A stretch of DNA of 64,000 nucleotides from Cordilura impudica (taxonomy: Eukaryota; Arthropoda; Insecta; Diptera; Scathophagidae): assembly GCA_963682025.1 (NCBI GenBank), contig OY821519.1, positions 141,217,429 through 141,281,428 on the forward strand, in the 5' to 3' direction. Positions 35,101-45,519 of the stretch are shown here, piece after piece. How positions within the stretch are numbered: position 1 is the first letter of the stretch; every line of letters starts with the position of its first letter. A program made the position numbers and the translations under genes. The notes under the pieces are model-generated. The model had not been told where the DNA came from and did not search any database. It saw only the letters and a list, made by a program, of their open reading frames with translations.

Positions 35101-37618
35101 TGGTTCTTCCAAGTAACCCGACGATCAAGATATAGCCAAAGGTATTCAAGAACAGAATGTTACGTATAAGCTAGTTCCTAATTCGAATTTGAGGACATTT
35201 TTCTCTTCTAAGCGTAAAAGTTACATGGATAGACTTTTGCTAATTTGTCTTTATGGGCTTATTCTATAAAACGAAATCCGGTCAAATATTTGCCAGACGT
35301 CAGAGCAGTACTTATTCTCCTTAAAAGTTTTTCGCATAGCACTTACTTAAAATCGTTTAAAAATCAGGGCATTGTGGTTAAGGGGGAAATTAAATACGTT
35401 CTAGTTCAGGAAAGGAAGCAACTTTTCAGGCACTCAAAATGGGGAACTGAGTCGTATATCTTTTTACGGAAAAACACAGCATCCTCAGACCGGACGAAAA
35501 CCAGGCAAATTTTGCATCTTAAGAAGAACTGTTTGAGTAAATTTATTGATATCCTTACCGGCTACTTTGGAACACAATATTTGCAATTGTCCAGCCTTTT
35601 TCGATACCTATCCAGTGAAATTCTACTCACCTTGCATAACTACGCAACATTAAGGAACTACATTATGGAATCCTAGATTAATAGACAAGAAGGTAACCAT
35701 ATAACCTTAGATGATAACTATTATACATAACTCCACTTATCACCCTAATCTAAACTGTATATCCTCCTTCATTGGAGACAACGATGTACAATCTGAGCAT
35801 TTCATCCAAAGTTCTCTGTTTATAACGAAAAAACGTAAGAAACTTAGGACAGGACACATTAAAGAAGTACACAAACAGGCTGTTTCCGTTTATATTTGGA
35901 AATTAAATTACATATACAAATAACAATGACAAACAATATATCTCTTTAGTTCCAACCGCATTTTCCTAGACGGGCGACTGAAAAGGTGACATTGAAACAA
36001 AAACCTCTTGTGCATTCAATCCATTTTGGCGAGTGCTTTGGATAATTATCGTTTTGGCTTTGTCTTTCCGATGGCAAATGGTTCTCATTTTGGTCGTCGG
36101 CTATCGAAACCAAAGAAATTTATTTTTATTTCATCTCTCTATAATATATTTGTAAATGCTTCAATGGAAGGAACTGGGGGCAAATCGTCGCATTCGATAT
36201 CGAGAAAAATCAATCGAAATTCCATATTTTGGTTTATTGTTTAAAGACGGACAAACATCAGCCTTCGTTTCACTTTTACTCTTAACTAGGGGCCATAACT
36301 CGTTAGTTGTGACAGAGTAAAATTAATCTTAGTATTTTATTTTGGAAAATAAAAAAATTATTTCAATCGAAAACTCAACTCGAAACTTCAACTCAAAGTT
36401 TCACTAGATGGTTTCTATTTAAAGTCGTTTCTTATGCAATTTTCTGATCTTCCAAATGATCTTACTATAAAAGCTAATGCCCATTTGAGTCATCTTTAAT
36501 AAAAGTAAATAAATTGTATTGTATCTTATTTAGTTTTTTTGAAAAGAGCTATTATTTTGCCCTTTATTTTGTTTTTTGACAACCACACTCAACCCATGAA
36601 TAATAATTACCAAAATACCATCAGATCTTTAAAAAATATCTTTCTTAGTAACTTGTAACCCATCAGCTTTTATATTGCAGATCACTGTATGTACCAATTG
36701 AAGAATAATCAAAATGTAATTTTCCATTTAATTTTTCGATTTTATCTAATATACAACAAGTTTCAAGCAGTTTCATTATTAGAATTATGACGATTTTCCA
36801 AAATAAAAACGTATAAGAGAACACAAACATTAGCCCACTTGCTACAAGTTCGGTCTACGGGCCGTAATAATAACACGGGTAGGTAACAGGGCTAATAATA
36901 AATTGTCTTAAACTTCTTTATATATTCACAAAAATACGATTTTCAATTTAATTTTAAAATTCAAAACAATAATATTATTTTTTTTAATTTTTACATTTAA
37001 GCTAACAAATGGCAAGTGATCATGTGTAAACTGTGTGGTACATTTGGCGCCCACAATCCTAGTTGCATTCCGGGATTTGGAAATTGCAAAGTGAAGGTAG
37101 ATGATTTCACATGCGATACATGTTCAGTAATTGAGCGCACATGCTTAAATGAAACCACCATTCCCTTTGGAAATAATGATGAAACAACTAATGATTTAAT
37201 AAATACAACACTATACATACACAAAGAGCACACTAGTTTTACACCAAATCTTTATGAAGATAATTTAAATTTTTCAGAAGATAGTCAATCATCTGTGGAA
37301 ACTGTATTGAATTCTAAAATACATAACTTGAAATCAACATCAATAAAAGAAAATATTACGCCAAGATGCGTAATTCCTATATTAACACAGTCTGAAACTC
37401 AAACATCGATGGAAATAGAAAAAGCTGCTGAAAGCCAAGATAAAGAACAAAATGTCGCTTTAGTGGCTGAAAAAGATAAAATGATAAACGAGGGGGCAGA
37501 AATGGTTAAACTTGAGCCAATAGCTGAAGATGATGTAGATATGGAGAGTTTATCAGAAATTGAAGAAGACCTTATCGTTGATCGATTAGTTCAACGAATA
37601 TTGGATCTCTTTGAATAA
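29154..37618 (+). CDS. G2E3/PHF7/pineapple-eye-like PHD zinc-finger protein (3 exons found, first zinc half not found)
   Basis: Exons 29154-29201, 30051-30666 and 37002-37618 use canonical sites (CCA|GTAAGA, TTTTAG|CTA; AACT|GTAAGT, TTTAAG|CTA) and join into a 426-codon frame. Exon 1 gives MPSTPKKKQGSNGAPP. Exon 2 starts LLSTNLPQRGEDSSG and carries the second half of an extended PHD finger (CMYCKENSATIMCATC...FHLICG), a RING/PHD-like finger (CFICLLQMG...CCGTGYAHSKC...CIWC) and a CDMETCYC motif. Exon 3 completes a third finger (WQVIMCKLCGTFGAHNPSC...CDTC) and ends in an acidic tail. Order and spacing match G2E3/PHF7, proteins that read chromatin or act in ubiquitination. The C-x2-C...H-x2-C half expected before LLST is absent, so an exon is missing, displaced or lost. 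Confidence 0.8.
29514..29858 (+). mobile_element. Non-autonomous Helitron, 345 bp, in intron 1 of the PHD gene
   Basis: Begins TCTATAATATTAATAGG and ends in CTAG, with a hairpin CTCGAATTTCGAG (29830-29842) 12 nt upstream of the CTAG. It sits between A (29513) and T (29859). These are the hallmarks of Helitron termini. Sister copy at 55747-56119. Confidence 0.85.
30777..31505 (-). pseudogene. mariner (DD34D) transposase, 5' truncated
   Basis: Minus-strand frames 31473-31150 and 31153-30842: RRLITVDETWVHHYTPETK (first Asp), WDTHGILLIDYL, FLQDNTSVHTAFDT (second Asp) and YSPDLAPSDFFLFPNLKK with 34 residues to the third Asp. A frameshift at the lysine-rich run near 31150 splits it, and the N-terminal DNA-binding domain is missing beyond 31505, where the Transib-like repeat begins. 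The left end near 30777 (TACGAGGGCGAATTG) fits a mariner inverted repeat. Confidence 0.88.
31506..33900 (-). mobile_element. Transib/RAG1-like DNA transposon relic
   Basis: Several minus-strand frames of one degenerate transposase occupy 33619-31985, with AT-rich terminal sequence at 31506-31900. Parts of the family recur at 860-1400 and 14143-14556. Ends and target duplications were not resolved. Confidence 0.6.
31985..33900 (-). pseudogene. Transib/RAG1-like transposase relic
   Basis: Minus-strand segments in order: a basic N-terminus (33619-33437); a helical region (33486-33109, MYPAYHHITAAKMDCFPSKD); GCDGPSGQKQYKQ (about 33090) then SDSDMFMVSFVPLQL; CRRIKFEFKKGTHDAINKEI; TMIDGKVGQALTNTKAASSC; FGLSPLHARIRL; GNTNDGNTARRFFSDPETAS; and, in a shifted frame at 32138-32103, LSEEAQEKRNKD, then TNEDLFNILLATSNPFISSI. 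NDGNTARRFF is comparable to NGNFARKLM of RAG1, and SEExxEKRNK to the RAG1 catalytic-Glu segment. That supports a Transib/RAG1-like family assignment, but this rests on motif memory. At least four frameshifts make it dead. Confidence 0.55.
33901..34880. other. Unassigned intronic DNA
   Basis: Contains a local duplication (TAGGTAAAATAAAAAGGTA at about 33999 and 34125) but no gene. Confidence 0.4.
34882..35160 (-). pseudogene. jockey-like LINE C-terminal fragment
   Basis: The minus-strand frame 35112-34882 reads LNYLIYKPICCDCIQLWRTA and SAFNIEGIQRCQNKIFKMIT, the post-RT thumb region of jockey elements (YKxxLxPxxxYGxxLWG...IQxxQNKxLRxI). The rest of the element is absent. Confidence 0.7.
35161..37001. 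other. Remainder of intron 2 of the PHD gene; no gene recognised
   Basis: The plus frame 35245-35676 (143 codons, MSLWAYSIKRNPVKYLPDVR) is the longest. It shows no domain I know and has a composition suggesting retroelement debris. I do not call it a gene. Other frames are short. Confidence 0.4.
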
Positions 37619-37865
37619 TAATTTTTTTAAGTGTACATTAAAACTCAATTTCTCATACAGTTCGGATTACTGAATTTTAAGTCATTTAATTACTTTGCAA
37701 TAGAAATAAAAATAATACTTCTTAAAAAAAAATCATGTGAGTCCGATCGCAGGGGAGATGTGTAAACATCTAGTAATTAAAGATTTTTTTCTTAAAATCA
37801 AACAGAAAGCGTATCACTTATAGCAATCAACTGCAGGGGCTCTGTTAATATAAAAATATTTATTA
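37619..37865. other. 3' flank of the PHD gene
   Basis: AATAAA occurs near 37704 and could serve as a poly(A) signal. A GATGTGTAAACATC near-palindrome at about 37756 recurs inverted at 38750 and 39200. Confidence 0.4.
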
Positions 37866-38630
37866 CTATTTATTACTTTAACCGGTTAATTTTTAATTTT
37901 TCGTTTTTTATTTTTTATTTTAAATTTTTCCTTTTTCAGTTTTCGTTTTTAATTTTTAATTTTTTTTTTAATGTTTCATTTTTTATTTTTAATTTTTTAT
38001 TTTCAATTTTTAATTTTTTATTTTTCATTTTTAATTTTTTTCTTCATTTTTCATTTTCCAATTTTTATTTTTCATTTTTTATTTTTCAATTTTAATTTTT
38101 TATTTTTCATTTTTTATATTTAATTTTTTATTTTTCATTTTTTATTTTTCATTTTTAATTTTTTATTTTTTATTATTCATTTTTAATTTTAGTTTTTCAT
38201 TTTTCATTTCTTATTTTTCATGTTTCATTTTTTATTTTTCATTTGTTATTTTTAATTTTTTAGTTTTAATTTTTCATTATTCATTTTTTAGTTTTTATTT
38301 TTCATTTTTATTTTTTTTTTTATTTTTCATTTTTCATTTTATTTTATTTTTTTTCCATTTTTAATTTTTTTTTTTTAATTTTTTTTTAATTTTTTATTTT
38401 TAATTTTTTTATTTTTCATGTTTTATTTTTCATTATTCATTTTTAATTTTTCGTTGTTCATTTTTCATTTTTTATTTTTCATGTTTCATTTTTTATTTTT
38501 CATTTTTAATTTTTCATTTTTTATTTATCATTTTTCATTTTTAATTATTTATTTTAAATTTTTATTTTTTTATTTTTCATTTATTTTTTTCATTTTTTAT
38601 TTTTCATATTTAATTTTCAAACAGGTTATA
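37866..38630. repeat. Low-complexity (TTTTTCATTTTTAATT)-type tract, about 765 bp
   Basis: Nearly pure T/A with periodic C: irregular TTTTTATTTTTCATTTTTAA units with strong strand asymmetry (T-rich on plus). The 74-codon frame 38418-38642 is a translation of this tract and not a gene. Confidence 0.9.
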
Positions 38631-38639
38631 ATAATATCA

Positions 38640-39215
38640 TAATTTTTTCACCAATACAATCACATTGTGTCTTACGACTCACATGTTACGCTCACATGTT
38701 ACGCTAACATGTTACGCTGTTTTTGTAATTTACCCCCCTGCGCGTATAGATGTTTACACATCAAAAACGTTTTTATAACGCTATTCGCTCCCTGATTTAA
38801 TCTCCTCACACTTCATTTTGTCTCCAAACACTTCCAATAAATTGTGACTTCATTTTATCTCCAGACACTTCCTTTTTACAGTCATTCGTTTATTTTTTAT
38901 TTTTATTTATGTTTGATTAGCATTAATATTAAATTGTGTTAATATATGTGGAATAAATTATAATGTGGAAAATACTTTTAAATGTTTGAGAAAATTAATT
39001 TTAAATGTTTATAAAAAGTGAAGAAATAAAATGCAGAAAACAGCGACAAAATGGTTATTACATATCATAATTTTTTCACCAAACAATCATGTCACACCGA
39101 TTCGTCTTAATGCTTACATCTTACGCGTAAGATGTTACGCTCACATATTACGCTGTTTTTGTGTATTGTGAAATATAAATTTACCCCCCTGCGCGTATAG
39201 ATGTTTACACATCAA
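38640..39215. repeat. Two diverged direct copies, 38640-38770 and 39065-39215
   Basis: Both contain AATTTTTTCACCAA, one or more CACATGTTACGCT-type units (three in tandem at 38676-38720), GCTGTTTTTGT and TTTACCCCCCTGCGCGTATA followed by GATGTTTACACATCAAAAA. They probably represent repeated ends of a small element. Confidence 0.6.
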
Positions 39216-39252
39216 AAAACAAAATAAGAGTTAGCTTGCGTTATACCGTTAA

Positions 39253-40297
39253 TATATATCACCTCTATCGTGAATATTTTTTCCCTCGAAATGTTTTCCC
39301 TTTCCCTGATATTTCAATTGTGAATAATTTTTTAGCGCCATTTTTTTTACATTTTTCCCTTGTTTTGTTCACTTAATTTTTGCGGGCGAACTGGATAAAT
39401 AAATCATGTAAGTACTTATTTTTTTCAATCAATTAAATATTAAAGTTAATTAATAATACTTTTCAGGGCTAGATCAGTAAACAGAGCTCAAAGTGACATT
39501 ATTTTTAATAGAATGGAAAGCAACAGATCCATTGCCTGTTGAATTGTAAAGCTGTCTGTGATGGTAGAATTTTGGAAAACTCTGAGAGAAGAATTAAATA
39601 ATGCTGGTTCACCTATAAAAAATGTAACAGAGTGGGAAAGGTTATAGTTTTGTTCAAACGAGTAATTTTTGTTCTAATTTTTTCGCATATGCAAATTTAG
39701 GTATGGATAGACCAAAAACGCTCAAAAGCTGCCGCTGACTTAAAGAATCCGAGCAGTGTATATACGATTTAGTGGGTATGAAAGAGTCTGTAGAGGGACT
39801 AGATAGTTCGCATAAATTTGGTTCGCCTGATTCTGTCCATGGCAACAAAAAGAAAAATGAACCAGTTGACTTTTGATATTTCCAATGAATTGTGTACTGA
39901 GCAATCCATCTGCCCGAAACAGTTAACACTATCGCCATTAGATCCCAGCGTATATGACGAACCAACTTGCTCTAATAAGAATATGAGAGACTCATTGTAG
40001 CTGAAGAATTAAAGTCACAACAAAGTTTATGTTCTAAAATTACAGAAATTGGTTATACCATTCAAAAACATAACGTGGAAATGGAAGTAATGAAAAGGGT
40101 TTATTTCTTTAATTTTCAAACGTCTTTTTATTTTTTCATTCAGTGAACATTGATAGCATACATTATTTGGAACAGCTGTTCTTTCAAGGGAACAAAAATT
40201 TCATGGGAAATTCCCGATACCAATTTTCACGTGAGGGGGAATGAAAATTTGAAGGGAACAAACATTACACTTTTTATTCACGATAGGGGTGATATAT
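39253..40297 (+). mobile_element. Small DNA transposon with TATATCACC ends and a Myb/SANT relic
   Basis: The left end TATATCACCTCTATCGTGAA (about 39255) recurs inverted at the right (TTCACGATAGGGGTGATATA, about 40276-40295). The inner sequence carries a degenerate Myb/SANT reading frame, so it is probably a non-autonomous PIF/Harbinger-type element. The target duplication is not clear. Confidence 0.6.
39470..40110 (+). pseudogene. Myb/SANT-like protein relic
   Basis: The plus strand reads FWKTLREELNNAGSPIKNVT with EWER near 39560-39640, matching the helix 2-3 region of Myb/SANT (zeste-type) domains (FWxxLxxELNxxGxPxKxxxxWk). After a presumed intron, an acidic and a charged coiled-coil tail follow in broken frames (EELKSQQSLCSKITEIGYTI near 40010). 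Confidence 0.5.
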
Positions 40298-40441
40298 TTA
40301 TCTTTGGGCTAAACGCTAATCAATGATTTTTCTTGGCAACGATTTCAAGAAATTTATGAACTTTTCTATAACAATTTCCAAGGAGAAACATAAGCACATT
40401 TTTACAGTCAAATTGATGTAAGAGCTCTAAATGTTTATATA
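40298..40441. other. Short spacer between two DNA transposons
   Basis: Nothing recognised; its last three bases ATA are the left target duplication of the Harbinger element. Confidence 0.4.
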
Positions 40442-40786
40442 CAGCCAGTTTATACAAGACGAACGAAAAATAAGTGAACGAATGTTAGATGAACGAATAC
40501 GTAACCATTTTGGTTTCTGTAACACGTTAAAAATCGTTCGCCTAGCTTTCGTTGTGTTACGTTTACGTTTTTTTGTGTTGTCAAATAATATTGCCACGAC
40601 AATTTTTTTAAATCTTTGTTTACTTTTCTTCATATAAAAACACTTGTTTTTTCTTAATCAATGGTACCTCTATTTTTCAGCTAAAAACATAATAACAGCT
40701 GATGTTTATTTATGTAAGAAAATAAAAAAAGATTGAAATTAAAAATAGACTACAGAAAGTGAAAATATTTAAATAAAATTAACAAA

Positions 40787-41930
40787 ATGTTTGCCTCATT
40801 GTATTGGGTTTTGTAAGTAGTAGTAGTGATGATGAGGATGATACTCGTTTGTGTAGAAGAAACTTGCGAGATGCCACAAATGTTCTCGAGATTCCCAATG
40901 CATCTGTTCAATTGAAGGTTCATTTCAATTTTTCGTATAAACAAGACGGTATTTCTTATGTTGCTCGAGGACTTGTCACCAATAATAAAAACGGCATATA
41001 GAAATACACACATTCCCCCCATAAATAAACTTGCGACGTTTTTAGTATTTCTAGCAACAGGTGAATACCAATCATCAATTGGGAATGAATGGGTTTCATT
41101 GATGTCTAAATCACAAGTGTGCCGGGTGATAAGTGAATGTTTAGACATCTTCGAAGGTCACGTATGTGAAAAATGGATAAAATTGGAAAAAAATACAGAA
41201 AGAAACAAAGTTAAAGAAAGTTTTTATAACATTGCTGGTATACCTGGCGTAGTAGGATGTGTTGATGGCACGCATGTGCGTATAAAGTCACCAGGGGAAG
41301 ATACGAAACATTTATATTACAATCGGAAAGGTTTCTACAGCATTAACGTAATGGCAGTGAGTATTATTATACACAGACAAAATAAAAAAATATGTATTGC
41401 TTAACATTTCAGATATGCGATCATAATAAGGTTATAACGTTTGTGGACGCTAGAAACCCTGGTGCAAACCACGACGCATTTGTGTGGGAACAAAGTTTAG
41501 CTGATTTTTATTTTAGATGTAATTTTTTAATTCATTTCAGATTATTTTAAACATAAATAAAATTTTCTTATACACGTTTGTATATATTTTAATATAGGTG
41601 ATTGTGGTTATAAGCTACAGCCTTATATGATGACGCCTTACCGAAATCCTAATGACCCTTCAGAGAAAAAGTTCAACATTACCGCTTCAGATGCATAATT
41701 GGGTCAAGAGGGCTACATTATAGTCCAGAAAAAGCAACTAAAATTATAAATTCCTGTTGTGCCCTACATAACATTTGTATTTTTTATAAAAATAATTGGC
41801 TACCCTCATATGAAATCGTTGGTGATAGTGATGGTGGTGATGATGATGGTGATTTAGCGGAAGAAACACATCCACAATCATATTTAGCTAATTCGATTAG
41901 AAACAATATTACAAGAAACTTATTATAAAC
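40787..41930 (+). pseudogene. HARBI1-like transposase, inactivated
   Basis: Pieces on plus: RNLRDATNVLEIPNAS (40860), then after a frameshift near 40955 MLLEDLSPIIKTAYRNTHIP, VVGCVDGTHVRIKSPGEDTK (first catalytic Asp) and KGFYSINVMA. An intron ends TTTCAG at about 41412, followed by ICDHNKVITFVDARNPGANH (second Asp) with HDAFVWEQS. A second intron ends at about 41598, then [20 protein letters not shown]. At 41680 the frame breaks, and the VIERxFGxLK helix carrying the third acidic residue is missing before [20 protein letters not shown]. The end reads SCCALHNIC. Without the third acid it could not catalyse transposition. Confidence 0.85.
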
Positions 41931-42129
41931 AAATACAATAACATTTTATTAATTAAAAACTTTAAAATAGAAAAATAAGAAAAAAACAAACAATAAAATT
42001 CATTAGTATAAAAAAAAAAATAATAATAAAGTTCAGCCTTTAAATTTAATATAAATAATCATTTTAAATGGTTGATAAGATCCATTAAAGCATTGGCAAT
42101 AACTTTTTGTGCGTCGGCAATGTCTATAA

Positions 42130-42613
42130 GTCCAAGTTCACACAAGGCAACTTTTGTTGCGCAATTCTTGAGTTTGTTGATGTTTGCGGTGAGGGGAATA
42201 AAAAGGGAAAAATAATTGCCGGTTCTCGGCAATTTCAAGCAATTCTCTCATTCGCTTTTTTTTTTGTTGAATATTTGACATTTCTTTTCATTCGGTGTTT
42301 CGCTTCTTGGTGTGAATAATTCGTAATTATTGTTTACTTTATTAAAGTGGCCTTTAAATGGAATCGGGACTTAATTTTTTTCTTTTGAATTCGTTTTCCA
42401 ACAAAACCAATTAAATTAATTTATGTATGTATGTATTTAATTTTATTATTGTTCTTTACGACTAGAGCACAAATGTCAAATTATAAGAAAATAAAAACAA
42501 AACAAAAAACAGTAAAATTGCCGAAGAAATTGTCGTGTGTGGACATAAAAGCAATTTCAAAAGAGAATTGCCAAAAAGTTGCGCAATAAAAATTGCCTTG
42601 TGTGACCCCCGAC
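42130..42613. mobile_element. MITE copy 1 (484 bp) nested in the Harbinger element
   Basis: The left end GTCCAAGTTCACACAAGGCA and the inverted right end GTCGGGGGTCACACAAGGCA share CACACAAGGCAA and TTGCGCAA stretches. TAA flanks both sides (42127-42129 and 42614-42616), a Harbinger-like 3 bp duplication. A near-identical copy is at 60688-61878, there split by a solo LTR. Confidence 0.85.
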
Positions 42614-43365
42614 TAAGTGCTTCAGCTTGCACCTTTGCTGCTTCTGCACATGCTTTCGTTGATTCTGCTTGACTCTTCATGGCTTCGAGCACTTCATTTT
42701 GTTTCTGCACTTGTTTTTTTAAGATTTTTATTTGTTCCTCTTTTTCATTATTGCTCCGTTTTCTTTTTATTATTTTTGGCCGTGTCTTATGTTTTGGTGT
42801 TGATGTTTTTGTAGGGTGTGTGTGTGACGTCATTAATGTGTTTTGTGTTTGTTCAAGTTTCGATTTGTTTGGTGTAGTCATTGCGGGCAAATTATTGTCT
42901 TTTTGTGGGTTTGTTGTCGGTGTTACAACTGCCACTTTTGCTAACCCTCTGGAAGGCGTTACCAGAAAAGTTTCGTCCTTTTTGGCAGTTATCGAAAACC
43001 CAAAAACGTTTCCGCTTGGTGCAGCTGCTGATGAAAGATAACATATTCTGTCAATTCGCACCTCCAAATCTGTTAGGCTACTAACACGGCACGGGCCCCC
43101 ACCGGTTTCACGCAAGCTCTTATTGTTTGAACTAATTTTTTTTTCGTTCGGCTCTTTTGGTCAGCCCAGATCTAAAATTTAAGATTTTTACAATAATATT
43201 GTCAAAATAATGAAAATACAATACCTTTTTCCATTCAGAACCGCTTCTTTCTGGGGGGCCAATGAAATTTAGTTTTTCCGCCACACTATCCCACATAGCT
43301 GCCATTGCAGTTCTGCTGCTACCGAATACCGGTCTTCCCGTGGCTAAATGCGGATACTCTTCCAT
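42614..43365 (-). pseudogene. Harbinger Myb/SANT-like accessory protein, interrupted
   Basis: Minus strand: MEEYPHLATGRPVFGSSRTA, WDSVAEKLNFIGPPERSGSE and WKK form the SANT-like DNA-binding helices. An intron (donor near 43228, acceptor near 43172) leads to WADQKSRTKKKL. After a frameshift comes RETGGGPCRVSSLTDLEVRI, then a Lys-rich region and a coiled coil (EEQIKILKKQVQKQNEVLEA) ending at the MITE insertion. The protein would bring the transposase to the nucleus and the element ends. The MITE truncates its C-terminus. Confidence 0.75.
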
Positions 43366-43768
43366 AATGTTCGTCAGCTTTTGGAACTGTTCGTATGTAG
43401 TTGTTTTTACGCTAAAAATATTACTAACATTAAAATTGCAATTATTTCCTTTTTGCTTTAATTATTACTTACATGTTTTTATTTACGTTATCCATAATAT
43501 TTTTATTAAAAAAAACAAATTTTCTATTTCGTGTTTTGTTGATTTTATATTAATTTTTTTTTAACGAATGAATTTTCCTGAACGTTTGTTTTTGACGTTT
43601 CAATTCGTTGAGGACGTTTTTTTCGTTTTATAGAAATCAAAAATGACAAAAGAAAACAGACCTGTGTTACGTTTTCATTGTCATTCGTCTTACATAAACC
43701 CAAAAAAAATTTTCGTTCGTTGTTTGGCGAACGAATTGAATTTTTCGTGTTGTAGAAACAGGCTGATA

Positions 43769-44840
43769 ATCGAATGTGTTCTGAATTTTGACACGTTTTC
43801 AATCCACTCTCATTACTTTAGCTTACGTTCTTTTGCTCTAAAATAACGATTAAAAACATGCGTTTTATTTCATGTAAATGTGAAAGATCAACCCTGTGAT
43901 AAACTTCAAACTTAATTATGCTGTGGTTGAAATCAAAATTCTTACACCAATTCACAGTTTACTACTTTTGTTGCATTCATTTGTCAACTTAATATCAAAT
44001 TTGCTTCCTTTAACTTAGCACGCATTGCCGCATATTTAAAAAATTCTAATAAAACTGTCAAATTCTCCAATATTCTCTCTATGCACTTTTGGTGAGATAG
44101 TCATTTAGTGAGTGATGTTCTTAAAATTTTTATTCTTTCTACTCTTCAAATTTTTCCAATTTAGAACATCTTTTAAAGTTTCCAGAGATTTAAGTTCCAA
44201 TTTGTTTTAATAAATCTTCAGGTGCTATTGACAACATTGAGCATACTTTGTTCGCAATTTTGGCAGCTGAATGGCAACATCTGAAATATATGCTATCAAT
44301 CTTGATGCAAATGAATTATGCTGTCCAACCATTACGCTGGCTCAAATCACAACACAGTGCTATAATATTTTCATAGGGAATTTCGTATCCTAAAATGCAT
44401 TTTTTAATTCACTATAAAGTGCATCTGCAGTACAATCAGTTCCTGTAGCAAATTTTAAAGCTGCACTATAATTTTTTTTATTCTTCGTCAAAGTAACGAA
44501 CAAGGAGTTTACTTCCCAGCAGGAAAAATGGGAATTTATTACAATTGTAATTAATTATATAATAAATTATTGCAGATTCGAAAAATAATTTATGCCGGTA
44601 ATGTCACATAACACAATTTCATATGTGATTACCACGTACATTCCTGCTGAAAAAGGAATGTATTGTTTAGTGTGTGTTTTTTATAATCGTGTTTTGCCCC
44701 TCTACTTTAAAAAACTATCAATTGCTTCAGTTTGTGTTGAAGTAAAGTGAAGTGAAGGTGCATATAACCTATAGGTAAATAAGTGTTCTTGGAATAAATA
44801 AAATAATATTAAATAATACAATAATATTATATAAAACAAA
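43769..44840. other. No gene recognised
   Basis: AT-rich. 44515-44660 contains CAGCAGGAA/TTCCTGCTG inverted about 130 bp apart, possibly a small MITE. 44030-44480 has broken minus-strand frames that look like transposon debris but could not be assigned. Confidence 0.4.
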
Positions 44841-45502
44841 TCTTATATATTAAAAGAATTTATGATAACTAAAGTCAGTCCGTCTGGCCGTTCTATCCGG
44901 CCGATTTCCTTCATTTTTTTTTAATGAAAGGTACTTAGACACGGATATGTCATCAAGCATTGGAATTTACTCGACTCCCACCTTACTCAAGTTATACTTT
45001 TTTCAAGATTTTTTCAATATTTTCCTTCACTCAAACCTCTATAACTAGAGTTCTAATTAACGTAGGCTGTTGACATAAGTCTAAGAACACTCAGTGAATC
45101 AAGCTCTTTCTTTTGAACTATTAACTTCTTAAATTCGTTGGGCTTGAGGAAAGTTATGCGTGGACAATCAACTTTACATTATGTAACTATGTAATGTAAT
45201 ACGAAAGTTAACGTACAGATTAATTCTTTAAATTCGTTGAGTTTGAGGAAAGTTATGCGTGCACAATCAAATTTATATTATGCAACACGAAAGTAAACGT
45301 ACAGATTGAGGAAAGTTATGCGTGCACAATCAACTTGACATTCAATTTTTTCAAGATTTTTTCAATATTTTCCTTCACTCAAACCTCTATAACTGGAGTT
45401 CTAATTCACGTAGGCTGTTGACACAAGTCTAAGAACACTCACGGCTCCTCATAAAAATTGATATAATATAATATAATGCTGCGGAGCAGCATGGGTCTCT
45501 AG
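44841..45502 (+). mobile_element. Non-autonomous Helitron, 662 bp, with internal duplications
   Basis: Starts TCTTATATATTAAAAGAATT and ends in CTAG (45499-45502), preceded by the hairpin CTGCGGAGCAG. It is flanked by A (44840) and T (45503). Internally a block of about 95 bp (TTTTCAAGATTTTTTCAATA onward) is present at about 44999 and 45349, and GAGGAAAGTTATGCGTG-CACAATCAA occurs three times. Confidence 0.85.
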
Positions 45503-45519
45503 TAATAAATGAATATAAT

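Larger units (their letters stand above)
40442..43765 (+). mobile_element. PIF/Harbinger element with both genes, 3324 bp, containing a nested MITE
   Basis: The ends are CAGCCAGTTTATACAAGACG on the left and, inverted on the right, CAGCCTGTTTCTACAACACG. They are flanked by ATA on both sides (40439-40441 and 43766-43768), consistent with the 3 bp target duplication of PIF/Harbinger. Inside are a HARBI1-like transposase on plus and a Myb/SANT-like gene on minus, the classical two-gene layout. A 484 bp MITE is inserted at 42130-42613. Imperfect ends and lesions in both genes show it is inactive. Confidence 0.85.

Noticed and set aside
35245..35676. 143-codon frame as a nested host gene in intron 2 of the PHD gene
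   Set aside because: No recognisable domain, no splice support, and it neighbours LINE debris.
38418..38642. Phe-rich membrane-protein-like frame
   Set aside because: Translation of a T-rich simple-sequence tract.
40431..40637. Short overlapping frames on both strands at the Harbinger left end
   Set aside because: They lie in terminal non-coding sequence of the transposon.
42617..43084. Plus-strand frames of 65-120 codons
   Set aside because: Antisense shadows of the Harbinger Myb/SANT gene.
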